Translations under genes and position numbers: made by a program
Shown: positions 1 through 11,794 of the stretch, in pieces
Layout: each line of letters starts with the position of its first letter
Numbering within the stretch: position 1 is the first letter of the stretch
Assembly (NCBI GenBank): GCA_964034945.1
Contig: OZ035962.1
Coordinates: 18,200,530-18,264,529 of the forward strand
Origin: Chrysopilus asiliformis
Lineage: Eukaryota; Arthropoda; Insecta; Diptera; Rhagionidae
Direction: 5' to 3'
Length of the DNA: 64,000 nt
The notes under the pieces: generated by a model
What the model saw: only the letters and a program-made list of their open reading frames with translations
Told to the model about the DNA's origin: nothing
The model's database searches: none

Positions 1-359
1 GAAATTGTTAAGAAACTCGACGCAAACATTTTTGAATAAGTTATGAGGGGTGAAAGTTCTTTACCATTGGGGGGCAGGATAAAGTAATTATTAAAGACGT
101 TCTGGTAGCGTTGCGTCTTCATTATGATGTTAATCAAGGTTCACTTTTTTAATTATTCGATTTTCGTTGCTTGGTGCTGTGAACTCACTTCCCTGACCTT
201 CGACAAAGAGTTTTTGTTAGCGTAAAAGGATTTTATAACAACTGAAGTTCTTGGTGTGTGTCTCATTAAGAGAATAGAGGTCAAAATTTCTTGAATCTTC
301 GATTTTTATTCGAAATCAATTAACGTGTTAGGGTGGAAATTCCATTAGACAATTTGGCT
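1..359. other. AT-rich stretch, no feature seen
   Basis: No open frame, inverted repeat or tandem repeat is visible. It serves only as the left flank of the inverted-repeat element that follows. Confidence 0.5.
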
Positions 360-1309
360 AAAGTTCAGTTTAGCGACAATGACGCTAGAGATTTTTCGTG
401 TATAGGGACGGATAGAGGGAAGCATCCCCTATCCAAAATGGGTATTTTTAGCCGTCGCTCGCCCCCCTTGCCCCTCCAGGGGTCCCTAAACTTTGTATGA
501 AACTTTTTTCTGGGGGGTGGTAGAGGACCTCCAATGAAAGGTAATGAAGAGTGCATTCCAAAAATATATAGCATGATAGGGTTTCCCTCCTCACCCTTCG
601 ATTTATACCCCATCGAAAAAATGTGGAATTTTGCAACAAAACTACTTTTACTAGCACAATTTCGGTTCACAAACCTTATAAAAGTGGTTTGAAATGACTG
701 CTGACGCTGTTTTAATTACAAAATTTCATTTTAAAATTCTCATATAACCTCACTTTTCTGACGAAAAAAACTTGAGCTACAAACCAATTTTACTTATGAG
801 CCAGGGGTATGCGGAACCGGACCCCTCAGAGCGGACAAACTTCTCAGCCACACCCCGCTTTTTCCCACCACGCTTTTACCCACCCCGCTTCTTCCCCAAC
901 GCCTTGTTTTTGTTGATTTTTTTTTTTGAAAACGGGTTGAGATATTTCTATGATTCTTTGCATTTTATTATCTGGAGTATTAAACGCAGTTTTTGGTTGA
1001 AAAAAATCCGTCTTTCCCCGCGTTTCACAAATTCCACTTTTTTCAGTGGGGTATAAATTGAAGGGTTAGGGGGGAAAATTATCATGCTATATATGTTTGG
1101 AATGTACTCTTCAATACCTTTAATTTGAGGTATCCCCTCATCCCCCCACCACCCCGGCAAAAAGTTTCATACAAAGTTTTTGGGACCCCTGGAGGCTGCA
1201 AGAGGGGCGAGCGACGGCTAAAAACACCCATTTTGGATAGATAATGTTTCCCCCTCCCCCCATCTACACAGAAAAAAATTGTTGCGTCATTGTCGCTAAA
1301 CTGAACTCT
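360..1309. repeat. Long inverted repeat (fold-back element), ~285-bp arms
   Basis: The left arm (about 360-640) and the reverse complement of the right arm (about 1020-1309) match along their whole length. Both begin with GTTCAGTTTAGCGACAATGA and continue through AAAATGGGT, GCCGTCGCTCGCCCC, a CTCCAGGGGTCCC block and TTTATACCCCA. The ~380-bp spacer holds a short CCCGCTT-type near-repeat (about 845-900). The arms contain open frames of 70-101 codons, but these differ between arms and follow G/C runs, so I do not call them genes. No target duplication is evident. It is probably a fold-back or long-TIR MITE of unknown superfamily. Confidence 0.85.
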
Positions 1310-1374
1310 TGCCGACAATTTATTAGCGCATAATTGATAACAAAATATTTATTTTATTTTTCATGCTTTTTTAA

Positions 1375-1990
1375 CCCTAATCAGCTCAGGCTAATTTTGT
1401 CCTTAATCCACGCAGGCGGTGTCTGAAAGACACCATGCCGGAAAAATAGAATAATTTAATAAAAATTTTTTTTTTTGAGTTTGCATTTTTTAATCCAGTT
1501 AATAATATTTATTTATTTGTATATACATTATTCGTACTTTTTATAATTGTAGCATCAAATTGATTTTTAAGAATTTTCGTTACAAACATTTTTCTTGGAT
1601 TTGCACTTATCTGCTTCAAAGCGCGACCTTAGAAATGGGGACACAGGAAGCAACGTTTTCTCTTTTGGGAAGTGCTACAGTTATTATCGCCTACTACAGT
1701 CCGATATTTTACGAAATAGAAGCAAAGTGATACCAAAATAACCTTTCTTTGCTGGTAAAACCGTTACGGTGTCTTTGAGACACCGCCTGCGTGGATTAAG
1801 GGTAAATTTCATAAAAGCGAAATATTATTGTTGTAGTAAAAAAAATTAATTTTTTTTTTTCGTTTTTAAATAGTATTGGCTTAAAAAAACAAAGTCAAGG
1901 AGCATGAATGCAACAACTTTTTTAACATTCGTAACTATCACTCTCAAAACTGCATCGGTGTCTCAAAGACACCGCGAATGCGGATTAGGG
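1375..1990. mobile_element. piggyBac-like MITE with TTAA duplications
   Basis: TTAA occurs directly outside both ends (1371-1374 and 1991-1994), and the element runs from CCCTAATC to GATTAGGG, as expected for piggyBac-type termini. Inside, a second terminus-like pair CTTAATCCACGCAGGCGGTG (1402 on) and its reverse complement (ending near 1800) mark a nested or duplicated end. Three copies of a hairpin, GGTGTCT-3 nt-AGACACC, lie next to the termini (about 1418, 1770 and 1956). There is no transposase, so it is non-autonomous. It lies in the 5' part of a family-B repeat. Confidence 0.75.
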
Positions 1991-1994
1991 TTAA

Positions 1995-2425
1995 AATCAT
2001 GTTGTTTTTCTTTTTAGTTAATTTTATTTAATAAAAGTTTTTTTTAAATTTTTTTTTTCAATTTTTTATAATTTTACCCTTTTTAGTCATTTTGTGTACT
2101 TGATTAGTATGACCAAAAATTTAAAATGAAAAGGATAATCACCGGTTCCTTACAGGACCTTCCGTATCCTTGCGGATTTTCTAATGCCAGAATCGGATTC
2201 AGTGACTCCACTGGAAAATTCGAGAACAAGGATAATCACAGTATCCTTACAGGACCTTCCCCTGTTCTTACAAGAACGAAGTAGAGTAATATTGTATTGT
2301 CATCGAACTTACATATGTGTGCAAAATTTCAAGTCAATCGGATGAGTGAAATTGGGTCAAAATTGGATTGCAAGATTTGACCCTGACAGACAAACAGACC
2401 CAAAGGCAATCTAAATAAAAAAATA
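1995..2425 (+). repeat. Family B dispersed repeat, partial copy
   Basis: It contains the B signature in order: TTTTAGTCATTTTGT, AAGGATAATCAC, CTTACAGGACCTTCC, GCCAGAATCGGATTCAG, a second AAGGATAA hairpin, GTGCAAAATTTCAAGTCAAT, GATTGCAAGATTTGACCC, and a GACAGACAAACAGAC tail. The same order recurs near 11.8, 21.2, 27.2, 40.4 and 51.6 kb. No protein is encoded. Confidence 0.85.
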
Positions 2426-4014
2426 TGAACAGAAAGGAATTTATTATTAATTGTATTTCTAGCAAATGCAGGTTTTATAATTGCAACGACAATATTGTAT
2501 GTAGCTCTAACCAGATGACTACAAAATAATTTTTTTTACATAAAAGCCATGACAAAGCATTTTTTGATTTTATTTCACTCTTTTTTTTGTACTGGTTTGA
2601 AGTAACAACCATTTTTTATTAGGAATAGAAATGCTTCAGCGCCAGTGAGGAAATGTGACCTACCGACATTAAGGGATTGTTTTTTATTTAAGTAACGAGG
2701 GGATGATTAACCTTTTTGATATCCATGATGAGGGAAACGAAGGAACCATGAGGAATATTTTTTGTAAACAAAAATATAAACCCAACTTTTTTATGCAGAT
2801 AATCCAAATTCTCATTCTGTTATTGTCTGGCTCATATTTTTTACGACATTTTTTTTTGTATAGTCGGGCTGATATTTTGTGATGTATGGTTGACAAAAAA
2901 CCGACTTGAATTTATGGTCAGAAATTGTAGCCCCATTTCGTAGCGTGAATATTGGGTAAGAGATTGTCGCTTATAAAAAGGGGACAACCAAATTAATTTT
3001 GTATTAGATTCTCGCTCTAAAGGCTTTTAAATTTCAAACGAATTTCTGTTTTTCATACCTATTTCAATATGTGGTTAATGTGCACGTTAAATATTTTATG
3101 AATTATAGCAAATCTACTTCATATTAGAAAACAACACTTTTTTTTTTGCTTAAGAATTATTAAAACCGAAATACGAAATTTTCACATTGTTTGGATTGTG
3201 AATAAAACATATCGTCTCCTGGCAAGCTAAAATCTTTATTTTTTTATTTGTTTGATTTTTAGTGAAAGGTTTTAGTGACGTTATTAGTTAACAAGGGTAA
3301 ATATACTTGCCGGGCTATCCGAGACAGTCCAGGTCTCACACATGTCATCCCGGTGTCCCGGAAACTCAATGTTGGCCCCCGCTTATTCGACTCCTGCTGA
3401 GGGTTACTAAAAAGTCGGCTGCGGTACATTTTATAAGGCGTATATATTTCTAAAGTTTTCGTATTCGGCGCATTCTCTCATGGTAGAAAATTTAGGTCGG
3501 GTTTTTCAATCAAAGTAGAATTTTTTAACCAAAAAAGCTGAATTTTAAATCAAAATTGAAGTTTTGAACCAAAAAAGATTAATTTTTAAACCAAACAATT
3601 TTTTAGAAAAAAAATCCACAGAATTCAATTTTTAATGATTTTTTTGGGGAAAAAATGGTAGTAGTACGGAACCGTTAAGTTACCGTTATATTTTTTTAAA
3701 CACAAAAATTTTTTTTCCAACGGTTTCTGTTTCTCACATTTAATTTTTTTTCTGTATTTTTTTTTTGAAAAAATACTCAACGAAAAAGCTGCGACTTGTT
3801 TCATTAAAATCCGTTAATCCGATATGGAGCTGTAATTTTTTAAAAAAAATATAGATTTTATTTTCTTTCTCCAAACCCACTCATTTTTTTGGACTAAAAT
3901 TTTGGGAAATTATTTCTTGTGATGGGGACAACTTGCAAAAAAAATTTAAGCTTTTATCACAGGGGGCACTTTTTGTGCCCTTAACCCTCTATGGTATTTT
4001 GCGCGTCGGTCACC
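2426..4014. other. AT-rich interval with a degraded family-D fragment
   Basis: Mostly poly-T/poly-A tracts without coding signal. About 3300-3500 has higher GC and resembles the D module (CCCGGTGTCCCGGAAACTCA compared with GCGTCCCAGAAACTAAAC at 4080). Nothing else is recognisable. Confidence 0.45.
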
Positions 4015-4505
4015 TATTAATAGGGTGACCATACGTTCCGAAATGGCGGGGACAGTCTTGCACGTAGGGGTGTTGTTGCAGCGTCCCAGAAACTAAACTT
4101 TTTCCTCGGATTTGTCAAGTTGCTGTTACAATTTCTTTGGCACCAAGTCATAAGGGCTTAAGTCTGTTTTTAGGCTAAGCCAAATTGCTCTGTCTGTTAA
4201 AGTAAATACAGATCTTTTTATCTTGATCTGAAAATTGACGGCTCTTATGACTTGTTGCCACAGATTTATTAAACACCAGAAAAAACGATCAATAAATATG
4301 CAAAAAATGCTCCACTTTAGTCTGGGGGTTGCTGTAAATAATATTTCTTTCGCCTGCGGGGCATTTTTTTTTAAAAATTTGCTACAAATGGCGCATGTTT
4401 TTCAAAAGATTTGGCGCTGTTTTATTTATTTGTATTTTTACGCGCGAAAAACGAACTTTATTTTTGCTTGGGATTGTGCAATTTTTACACCAACCGCGTT
4501 CTGTT
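4015..4505 (+). repeat. Family D dispersed repeat
   Basis: It starts with TAGGGTGACCATACGT, a terminus style common in insect DNA-element remnants. It then shares CCAGAAACTAAACTTTT, TTTCGCCTG(C/T)GG(G/C)GCATTT, a long T-rich body and a GCG-rich 3' part ending CCGCGTTCTG with the copies at 17.0-17.35 kb and, inverted, 19.8-20.2 kb. Short open frames (78-110 codons) in it are not conserved between copies. Confidence 0.6.
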
Positions 4506-4509
4506 AAAA

Positions 4510-4872
4510 AAAATGTGTGCAAAATTTCAAGTCAATCGGATGAGTGGAAGTGGGTCACAGTGGGTCCCCTCCCCTCCCCCCTTAATGGTCAATTTTTGCC
4601 CATTAACCGACTTAGCCTTGTATTTCACGAAAAACGAATCTGCATAAAATTTCAAGTCTCTAGCTCAATCCGTGCGCCCGAAATCCGCACCACAGACGGA
4701 CAGACGGACAGACGGACGGACGGATAGACGGACGCACATGCGAAATTCAATTTTTTTTATCATTCTAAACACACTGGTGTAATTCATTTTTGTGTGTGAT
4801 GACGGGATCTTGGCGTTACAAATGGTAAGGCAAAGTTAATATACCCTTTGATTTCACCATACGGGTATAATT
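4510..4872 (+). repeat. Chimeric junction: family B box joined to family A tail
   Basis: Bases 4511-4556 carry the family-B 3' box (GTGCAAAATTTCAAGTCAAT, then GGATGAGTGGAAGTGGGTCA). From about 4560 the sequence becomes family A: TTTTTGCCCATTAACCGACT, TTTCAAGTCTCTAGCTCAAT, a GACAGACGGACAGACG array (about 4693-4735), and the terminal TTTCACCATACGGGTATAA. It directly abuts a D copy, so three families are fused within 900 bp. Confidence 0.75.
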
Positions 4873-4904
4873 ATTTGTGATCAACACTTAACTCTGCAAT
4901 ATTA

Positions 4905-5445
4905 AGTTTCGGAAAAGATATGTGTAAGAAATAACATTTTTTCAAATATCTTGAGAATGTTTAAATATACGTAAAACCCGTTAAAGTAAAATTATGTGGA
5001 AAACTTTATTTCCTTTAAATTTTGTCATACTTATTTTTCCATAAAAGCTCATAATTTTCGAGAAATTTCAAAAAAAGTGTTTTTTCAAAACAATTGTATG
5101 GGAGGTACCCGTTATAGCTAACATTACTTTTCCAAAAGTTGATAGAAGACTACGATTTTCTAAAACCCATTTACAAAAAAATTCAAGTCGCTAGCTCGAC
5201 GCGTTCTCGAGTTATTTAAGATACATAAAATGGACACACCGACAGACAGATCGACAAACAGACCGACAGACAGACGGACAGAGAGACCTACAGACAGGTC
5301 GACATACAGACGGACAGAGAGATCTACAGACAGAGAGAGATGCACGGACATCCGCATAATTTCGCCACAAACGGCTTTCGTGCTGATCAGAAATTTTCTA
5401 TCTGTTATGAATACAATACATTCCCTCTGAGGCAGAGGAAAGTAA
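4905..5445 (+). repeat. Family E dispersed repeat
   Basis: Signature in order: AAATATCTTGAGAA, ATAAAAGCTCATAATTTTCG, GGTACCCGTTATAGCTAACA, TTTTCCAAAAGTTGATAGAA, TTCAAGTCGCTAGCTCGACG, TTCTCGAGTTATTTAAGATA, a 100-bp GACAGACCGACAGACGG-type array (about 5235-5345), CTGATCAGAAATTTTCTATC, and ATGAATACAATAC ending in GGAAAGTA. The same order is seen at 46.5-47.9 kb, and partial copies lie near 34.5, 44.0 and 54.8 kb. Confidence 0.8.
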
Positions 5446-8434
5446 AAATGATCATTCTACTTATTATGGACTACAACTATTCTAATAGAATTTTCAGTTG
5501 AAAAACCAGCTGTTTAAATTAAAAATTTAATTTGAATTGTTTATTTAAATATTCTGTTTCAATTTAATGCATTTTACTAACGGAAAAATGAAGCCAATTT
5601 TGTGTACATGAATGTTTGATGGTATCAACATAATAGCATGCAGCATAATATTTTCAAATAAATTCCATTCACTTGCATTGAATAAAATACTCTACAGAAA
5701 TTCTTCAACCGAAATCATTTTAATAACCTCCTTGAATTAAAATTTTATACCTTTCCTCTATTCTAGAATATTTTTCTGTTTTATTTACATTCATGTACTG
5801 TGATTATTATATAGACTGTTACAGATATAGATATGTATATCGAGAGAAATAAAAAAAAACTGAAAAATGATTTTGCTTGAGTGAAAGAAGATTAATGCTT
5901 TTTTCTCGCAATCTAACGTAATCTAAATGTGTACTCACATTTCAGGAGCTATGATCAAGTTCCCCTTAACATCAGTTATTAGTGTAAAAGTAAGACCCAA
6001 GTGGATACTCGGAAATATAATAACAATTATTTTTTTTTATTGTAATTATTGCAGATCTAAACTGTAATTATTGACAAATGGGAGAAGATACTTATGTGAA
6101 ATTACCAGCAAATTAAATTACGGAGATGCCCATGTCATGGTAACTATGATTTTTCAGAGATTTCAGTAATTCCAGGAATTTCTTATCCTCTTAGGTAGCT
6201 ATGCTGTTCTTATTTAATTTCAAAAAGTTCTTTCCATGAAATTTTCAAGTTATATATACATTTTTTTTCAGAATTATTTGAAACGATTTCATATTGCAAC
6301 ATTCTTACATGCCACTTTCTTAGGATTTAATAAGCCCTTTCAAATCGTTAAAAAACAACCAATGAAATATCCTTCACATTAGCATCCGTCTAAAAGTTTG
6401 AAATTGAACAGAAATGTGAAAAAAAAGAAACAAATAAATATCAGCCATATTTTAAGTTGGTGTCATGAGATCTAAAAGAAAGGTTGATCCCAGTATAAAT
6501 GGGAGTACAAAACACAATCATAAGGGCATGCGTTCCTTTTAAGTTCTTCCATTTTATCGACCAAAACGAGGAATTTTGGGTGGAATGGGGAGCTGTCATT
6601 ACAATGCTCTTGTGTGCAAAATGGAAAAGAATAAAGGAAAACATTCAAGAGGAAAAAAACCCAAAACCCTGTAGAAAGGGACTGTTTTCTGGATTAAGAA
6701 ACCAAAATATAAGATGGCAAAAAACGTATATCCGTATATATGGAAAAAAATAAGAGTGCACCGAAATGAAAATTTCAAAGAAGGTGAATTTCATTTTTGC
6801 CGTTTTTTTTTGCGGCAACGAGCATATCTGATTTTTCCTCCTTTTACATATTTTCTAGGATATTAAGATGATGTGGAGGTAAGATTTGGGGATGATGGTG
6901 GCTACATGAAAGTCTGAATTTCTATTCGAAACCGATTCCCATTCTACGACCGTCTTGTTAGAAATATGATGACTCTGAGCCGCTTTTCAAAGAGATTTTG
7001 ATTGCGGCTATATTAGAATGTAAGAAGATTATGCTTTCTTTCTATTTAATTTTTTTGTGGATGTGGATTTTTTTACCAACTTCTTTCAGAAAGTTTTTCT
7101 TTTTTTCACAGTCGGATAAGGCAAAATTAATGTTATTGGTTTGTGATATTAAAAGATATTTCTATGTGACTTTAATCTATTTTTAGGTGATTAAAAATAT
7201 TCCGTATGTGGCGAAATCATAATGATTTCTCCTCTCTATGCCACTAGATCTCAAGATGACAGGTTTCGTAACAGGTTTCGTTACACGTTTCGTAACAGTT
7301 TTTCTTTCTCACTGAGCTCACCTACAGTTTTACATGTATTGCGAACCATGGGTGACTCACAAGTTGTAACATTTGTAAGGTTTTCGCAACCCATCAACAA
7401 CAGAGGTTGCGATAGTCTAGATTACTAGATTATGTTGTCGTTAGCATTAAGCGGTATAAATGGATTTGAATGACAGTCTACCGCATGCGAAGTTTTTAAG
7501 TCACGTCCACTGCAAAACTAGAGGACAACGCCTCCGGACCGGGTCCTCTGGCTATATACATTGCGTCAGGCTAAGACTAGAAACCGGTTATAGCGCCGAA
7601 GCAGTAGAAAAATCCAAAGCATGGGAAAATTTGATTGTTGTTGCAATATAATTCACATATCGAAAAATTCTAGATAATATTGGGCACTGCACCTTTTTGG
7701 AATAAATTTTAATCTTTTTGGTGTTGTATACAGTTCTACAGCTAAATCAGATTAAAATTTAATCTTGCGATTGATTATTATTTTTTTCAGTAATTTTTTT
7801 TATTGAAATGTAATCGAAATAAGTTTTTGAGTTTAATACTTTTTTTAAAAAATTAAATTTTAATGCAAATCTAATGCTTTGAAATTAATTAAAAAATAAA
7901 ATTAAAAAAAAGGTTTCAAAAGACAAATTTTATTCAAATATAATGTTTTTCAAATCAAATTTAACATTTTTATTAAAATTTGATTTATTGAAATAGGAAG
8001 TATTAAATAAACATTTTTTTTTATAACCTTCGTTTTTAAATACTTGCCTTTTGCCTTATAAAGTCGGATGTTGCAGACCATATGTGAGTTATACCGGAGG
8101 GAGAAATTTAAAAATTTATTGAAAAATTATACGAATTTGATTAAAAAAGGTCAAATTTCAGAATTAGGATTCAAAGTTAATACAAAAAGTATTAAAAATA
8201 TACGCATTTAATGCTGTTGGTATTAAATGTAATACTTTTTTTATAACAATCTATCACACCCTAAAAAAATATTGAAAAATGATACAAGTTTGATTAAAAA
8301 TGTAGTTAATCATTTGAGAGTATTGAAATTTAGTAGAAAAAGTATTAGAAAATGTCGAATTCCAGAAATGGGATTAAAAGTTAGTTCAATAATTTTAACC
8401 GTGTACGGAGAGTACCACCGAGCGAAACTTGTTT
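5446..8434. other. AT-rich interval, no supported gene
   Basis: Open frames at 6499-6753 (84 codons, +), 7222-7428 and 7460-7651 lack recognisable motifs or splice context. About 7261-7300 has three imperfect GGTTTCGTAACA repeats. An imperfect direct repeat (ATTGAAAAAT.ATAC..., about 8117 and 8271, 154 bp apart) sits in a very AT-rich tract. Nothing else is visible. Confidence 0.4.
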
Positions 8435-8571
8435 GCAAGTGCGACCGTTCTCTAAAGAGAGAAATGTTGAGATAAATGTTGAGAGAAATGTTGAGAGAAA
8501 TGTTGAGAGAAATGTTGAGAAAAATGTTGAGAAAAATGTTGACTCTCGCACTTGAGAACGGTCGCACTTGC
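8435..8571. repeat. 18-bp perfect inverted repeat enclosing a 7-copy 12-bp minisatellite
   Basis: GCAAGTGCGACCGTTCTC (8435-8452) is repeated as its exact reverse complement at 8554-8571. Between them lies GAGAAATGTTGA repeated seven times (about 8459-8545, period 12, copies differing by A/G/T at one site). It is probably the core of a larger MITE, since TTTCGTTC/GAGCGAAA motifs flank both arms. Confidence 0.8.
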
Positions 8572-8904
8572 ACAGAATTTTCGTTCCCGAGAACGAGCGT
8601 CAGAAATTGCAGCAAACGTTCTTGTTGTTAAGAGCGACACTTTAAAGAGCGAAAAGAACGAAATATTAAAATAAAGTTTTGAAGAATGTAGTGTCCTTTT
8701 AATCGAGACAAAATCTTATCATGAAAATTTTTCTGGCCAAATGCTTTGAGTTTGGATTTCACTGGCAAATAAAGCAATTCTTATGATAAGCCACCATTCA
8801 CTAAAAACAAATTTCCGAGAAACTTGAGTTTCAAAAAAAAAGAAGAAAAATCGCCAAGTCATGCAGCGGTTTGAATTTGTTATTTTTTTGTTTTCATTAC
8901 ATTC

Positions 8905-9170
8905 ATATTTGACAGTTCACTTGCACCTTCGGCTTCGGCCAAATCTTCGTCTTCGTCCAAATCTTCGGCTTCGGCTAAATCTTCAGTTTCGGCCAAATCT
9001 TCGGCTTCGGCCAAATCTTCGGCTTCGGCCAAATCTTCGGCTTCGGCTAAATCTTCGGCTTCGGCCTAATCTTCGGCTTAATTTTGGCCGAATGTGTGAT
9101 TTTTGGCCGAAGGTGGCTCTAAACACAAATACCAAGCCAAATACCTAAATCCTTTCAGAACTAATAACAC
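8905..9170 (+). repeat. 18-bp CTTCGGCTTCGGCCAAAT array in a dispersed repeat
   Basis: About 8.7 units of an 18-mer occupy 8927-9082. The array is preceded by TTTGACAGTTCACTTGCACC and followed by TTTTGGCCGAA...GTGTGATTTTTGGCCGAAG. The same flanks, without the array, occur at about 25185-25300, so this is an expanded copy of a dispersed element. The 95-codon open frame over it exists only because the period is a multiple of three. Confidence 0.8.
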
Positions 9171-11794
9171 CTCGTAACTTTTTCAAAACTTGGGTGCCGC
9201 CATTTTGTTTTTTAAATTTCGCTTTACATGAAGCGATAGATTTGACAAGTCGGCGTATACACAGTCGTCAGTAATCCTTCGGAATTCCTACCTAGATAGG
9301 AATTACCTATCTTAGGACCGGGCTTGAATCTAGTATAAAATATTTACAATTAAGGGGTTTTTGAGGTTATGTGCTAAACTAAAGATCTTCTTCCGTCCGT
9401 ATTAATATTCCGTAATCAAAATTATTTGAAACCCGGCTCAAAACTCTTAAAACAGTTCGGTAGATAGCAAAGAAGAGTGTCAACTAGATAGCAAAGAAGA
9501 GGGTTTATCCAATTTTGACACGGTCTTTCCAAGCCCAAAGAACAATTGTGCACACAAAAATCAAGTTCGTGTTTTGAATATTTTTCCTGCTATGTCCAGA
9601 ACTTTTTCATTCAAACTAACACGCTTTTTGGCGGATTTTTATTTATTTTTTGATAAAATAGTTGGTAAGTTGAAAGACGCCATCAATTTTAATAAGAAAA
9701 AAAAAACGTTCCCTTTTTTACTAACAAATCTAAATTAATATTTATGAATGTCTGCATCCTTAAAACATGGTATATATATATATACTTAAATAAAAAAACG
9801 CACATAATCCTAACGAGTTTTTGTTAGCTTTTACGCAAGAAAAGGAATATTTTCAATTCTTATAATGTTTATCCAATTATATCCACAGTTTGGTAGCCTT
9901 CTCCCTTGAGTCAACACAACTCAACTACAAGCATTCAGTAGAGATGAAAGCGCCTAACGAAGGCATCAAAAATAATAAAAAAAAATCTTGTTCAATCAAA
10001 TATCGAATCTTCATTAAACAGGACCCAAAGGCCATGATAACATGAAAAACAAATTACTGAGAGATAAATTTTCCAATCATAAAGCTCAACGCATGTATTT
10101 CGTCTTCGGCCTATGTTCAGCCACCGCCAACCGACCCCCGTCTACCATCTCGTCCTTTTACCAATTCTTTCCATTAGGTTTTCCACCGTTGTTGGTTGGT
10201 ATGGAAAATTCAACTATCCTAGTCTGGCAAGAAGAATCCTTCAGGATCTGGAGTTGGGGATCTGCCCGGGTTCTTTTGGTTTTCTGATGGAGATTCTGCA
10301 GTACAGACAGTAGATATTAGTGATAGGTCCGTGAATGGATTTCGAATTCGTATACCGGGAGAATGAAATATTGGATCACACACGTGAAGTTGAATATCCT
10401 TCCATTATTCCATTGAAAAATAGACGAACAAACGATGGAATACGATGTTATGCTATATGCTAGACAAGACTCCTTCTACTCGAACATATTCAAAAGTGGA
10501 GTGGCCTTAAAGTTTGCACACAGTTGATAATATTGGCTGTGTATGTTTTATTCTGATAATGCCGCCGCTTCTTGTATCGTCAGCGTTACGCTTCTTTTAC
10601 TAATGCTGGCTTCTTGTTGTTGCTCCTGCCCTGCTGCCAAAGTATCGTCAATGTTGTTGATTTTGATCCTGATGGCTATAGGTATTGCTGCCAATGCTCA
10701 TTTCATTCCCTATTTTGTTGTGTATCGAACCAGAAAGGGAATCTCCTTCATGTTGCTTATCTCCTGTGCCCAAATGCCTCTGAAACTTTTCTCTAATCAT
10801 TCATTCATTTATACATCTAAAGGGAACTTCAGTCACCCACCCAGTGTCTCATCCTTTAGACGCGATCTGTCTCTACGCTTCTGTCTTTTATATTTGATGT
10901 TCAGTTGTACTCGTCATGAGTGAGACGAAAGAAAAATCAGCTTATGGGATGTAGATCCAGCTCAACAGAAGACAATTTTTAAAATACCATGCAAAAAAAA
11001 GAAAAATGGGAAACTTCAATAATGGTTGAAAACGAAGATTTGGCACCCCCTTTTGCGGCGAATGAAAATGGCAGTGGCAATATACCATCGACATGATTAC
11101 TACCGACACATAACAGAAACACACACCCACACTGCGTCCCATTCTATGCTAAACAGCATCCTTGCCGTCATCATCCCTCTCCAGGGATGGTTGTGGCAGT
11201 TCTGAATATCCAAAGCTGTTTTCGTTGGATTCGTCATCGTTAGTGGAACAATACTTTAGCACAAAAGGTAAAAATCAAGGGATGGTCGCGGCTGCAGCGG
11301 AATCAAAAAAAATTTGGATCAGCGATGGTAATGGAATCGACGGTTTCCACCCCTGATCGCAATCGCGGATACTAGCAAGCGTTGAGGACAACGAGTAAGT
11401 AAAAAAATATTCTTTATCATATAACAGAAAAATGGCGTCGAAAAATACACACTTTTGAGAAAAACATTGTTTGTAAAAGAAATTTTAAAAAAATATTTAG
11501 ATAAATACTAAAAGTGAAAATTTTTTTTGGTGGGTTTTTGCGTAACATAAAAGGAAACTATGTATATCCAACACGCAGAGAAAAAATTAGTAAATCCAAA
11601 TATTTTATAATGGGGAATCGGGATTATTAGTAAAACAGTTAATTTCATTCAACAAAAAAGTTAATTTTAATTCCAAATATAGTCAATTTAACCATAAAAC
11701 AGTAAAATTTACAATTAATGCCCCATTTTCGGGAAATTCGCGAAAATCGGATTATTTTTATAATAAATTTAACTATTTACGGCCTGTTTCACCA
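9171..11794. other. Mixed-composition interval, no supported gene
   Basis: A 16-bp local duplication (TAGATAGCAAAGAAGA) lies near 9464 and 9486, and a (TA)n tract near 9770. From 10040 to 11400 the DNA is less AT-rich and apparently non-repetitive. It has open frames up to 126 codons (10543-10923) that are hydrophobic and low-complexity, with no domain, paralogue or splice pattern I recognise. 11570-11790 resembles a degraded AT-rich MITE with repeated AGTTAATTT blocks. Confidence 0.4.

Noticed and set aside
365..1318. Several 70-101 codon frames at the left end
   Set aside because: They lie in the arms of an inverted repeat and follow G/C runs. The two arms do not encode the same peptide, so nothing is being conserved.
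8861..9148. 95-codon Arg-Leu-Arg-Pro-Asn repeat protein
   Set aside because: Product of the 18-bp CTTCGGCTTCGGCCAAAT array; the related element at 25.2 kb lacks this frame.
10543..10923. 126-codon frame with a hydrophobic start
   Set aside because: Overlapping frames in the same stretch, Cys/Leu/Ser low-complexity composition, no domain and no splice pattern. A chance frame in T/C-rich DNA is more likely.
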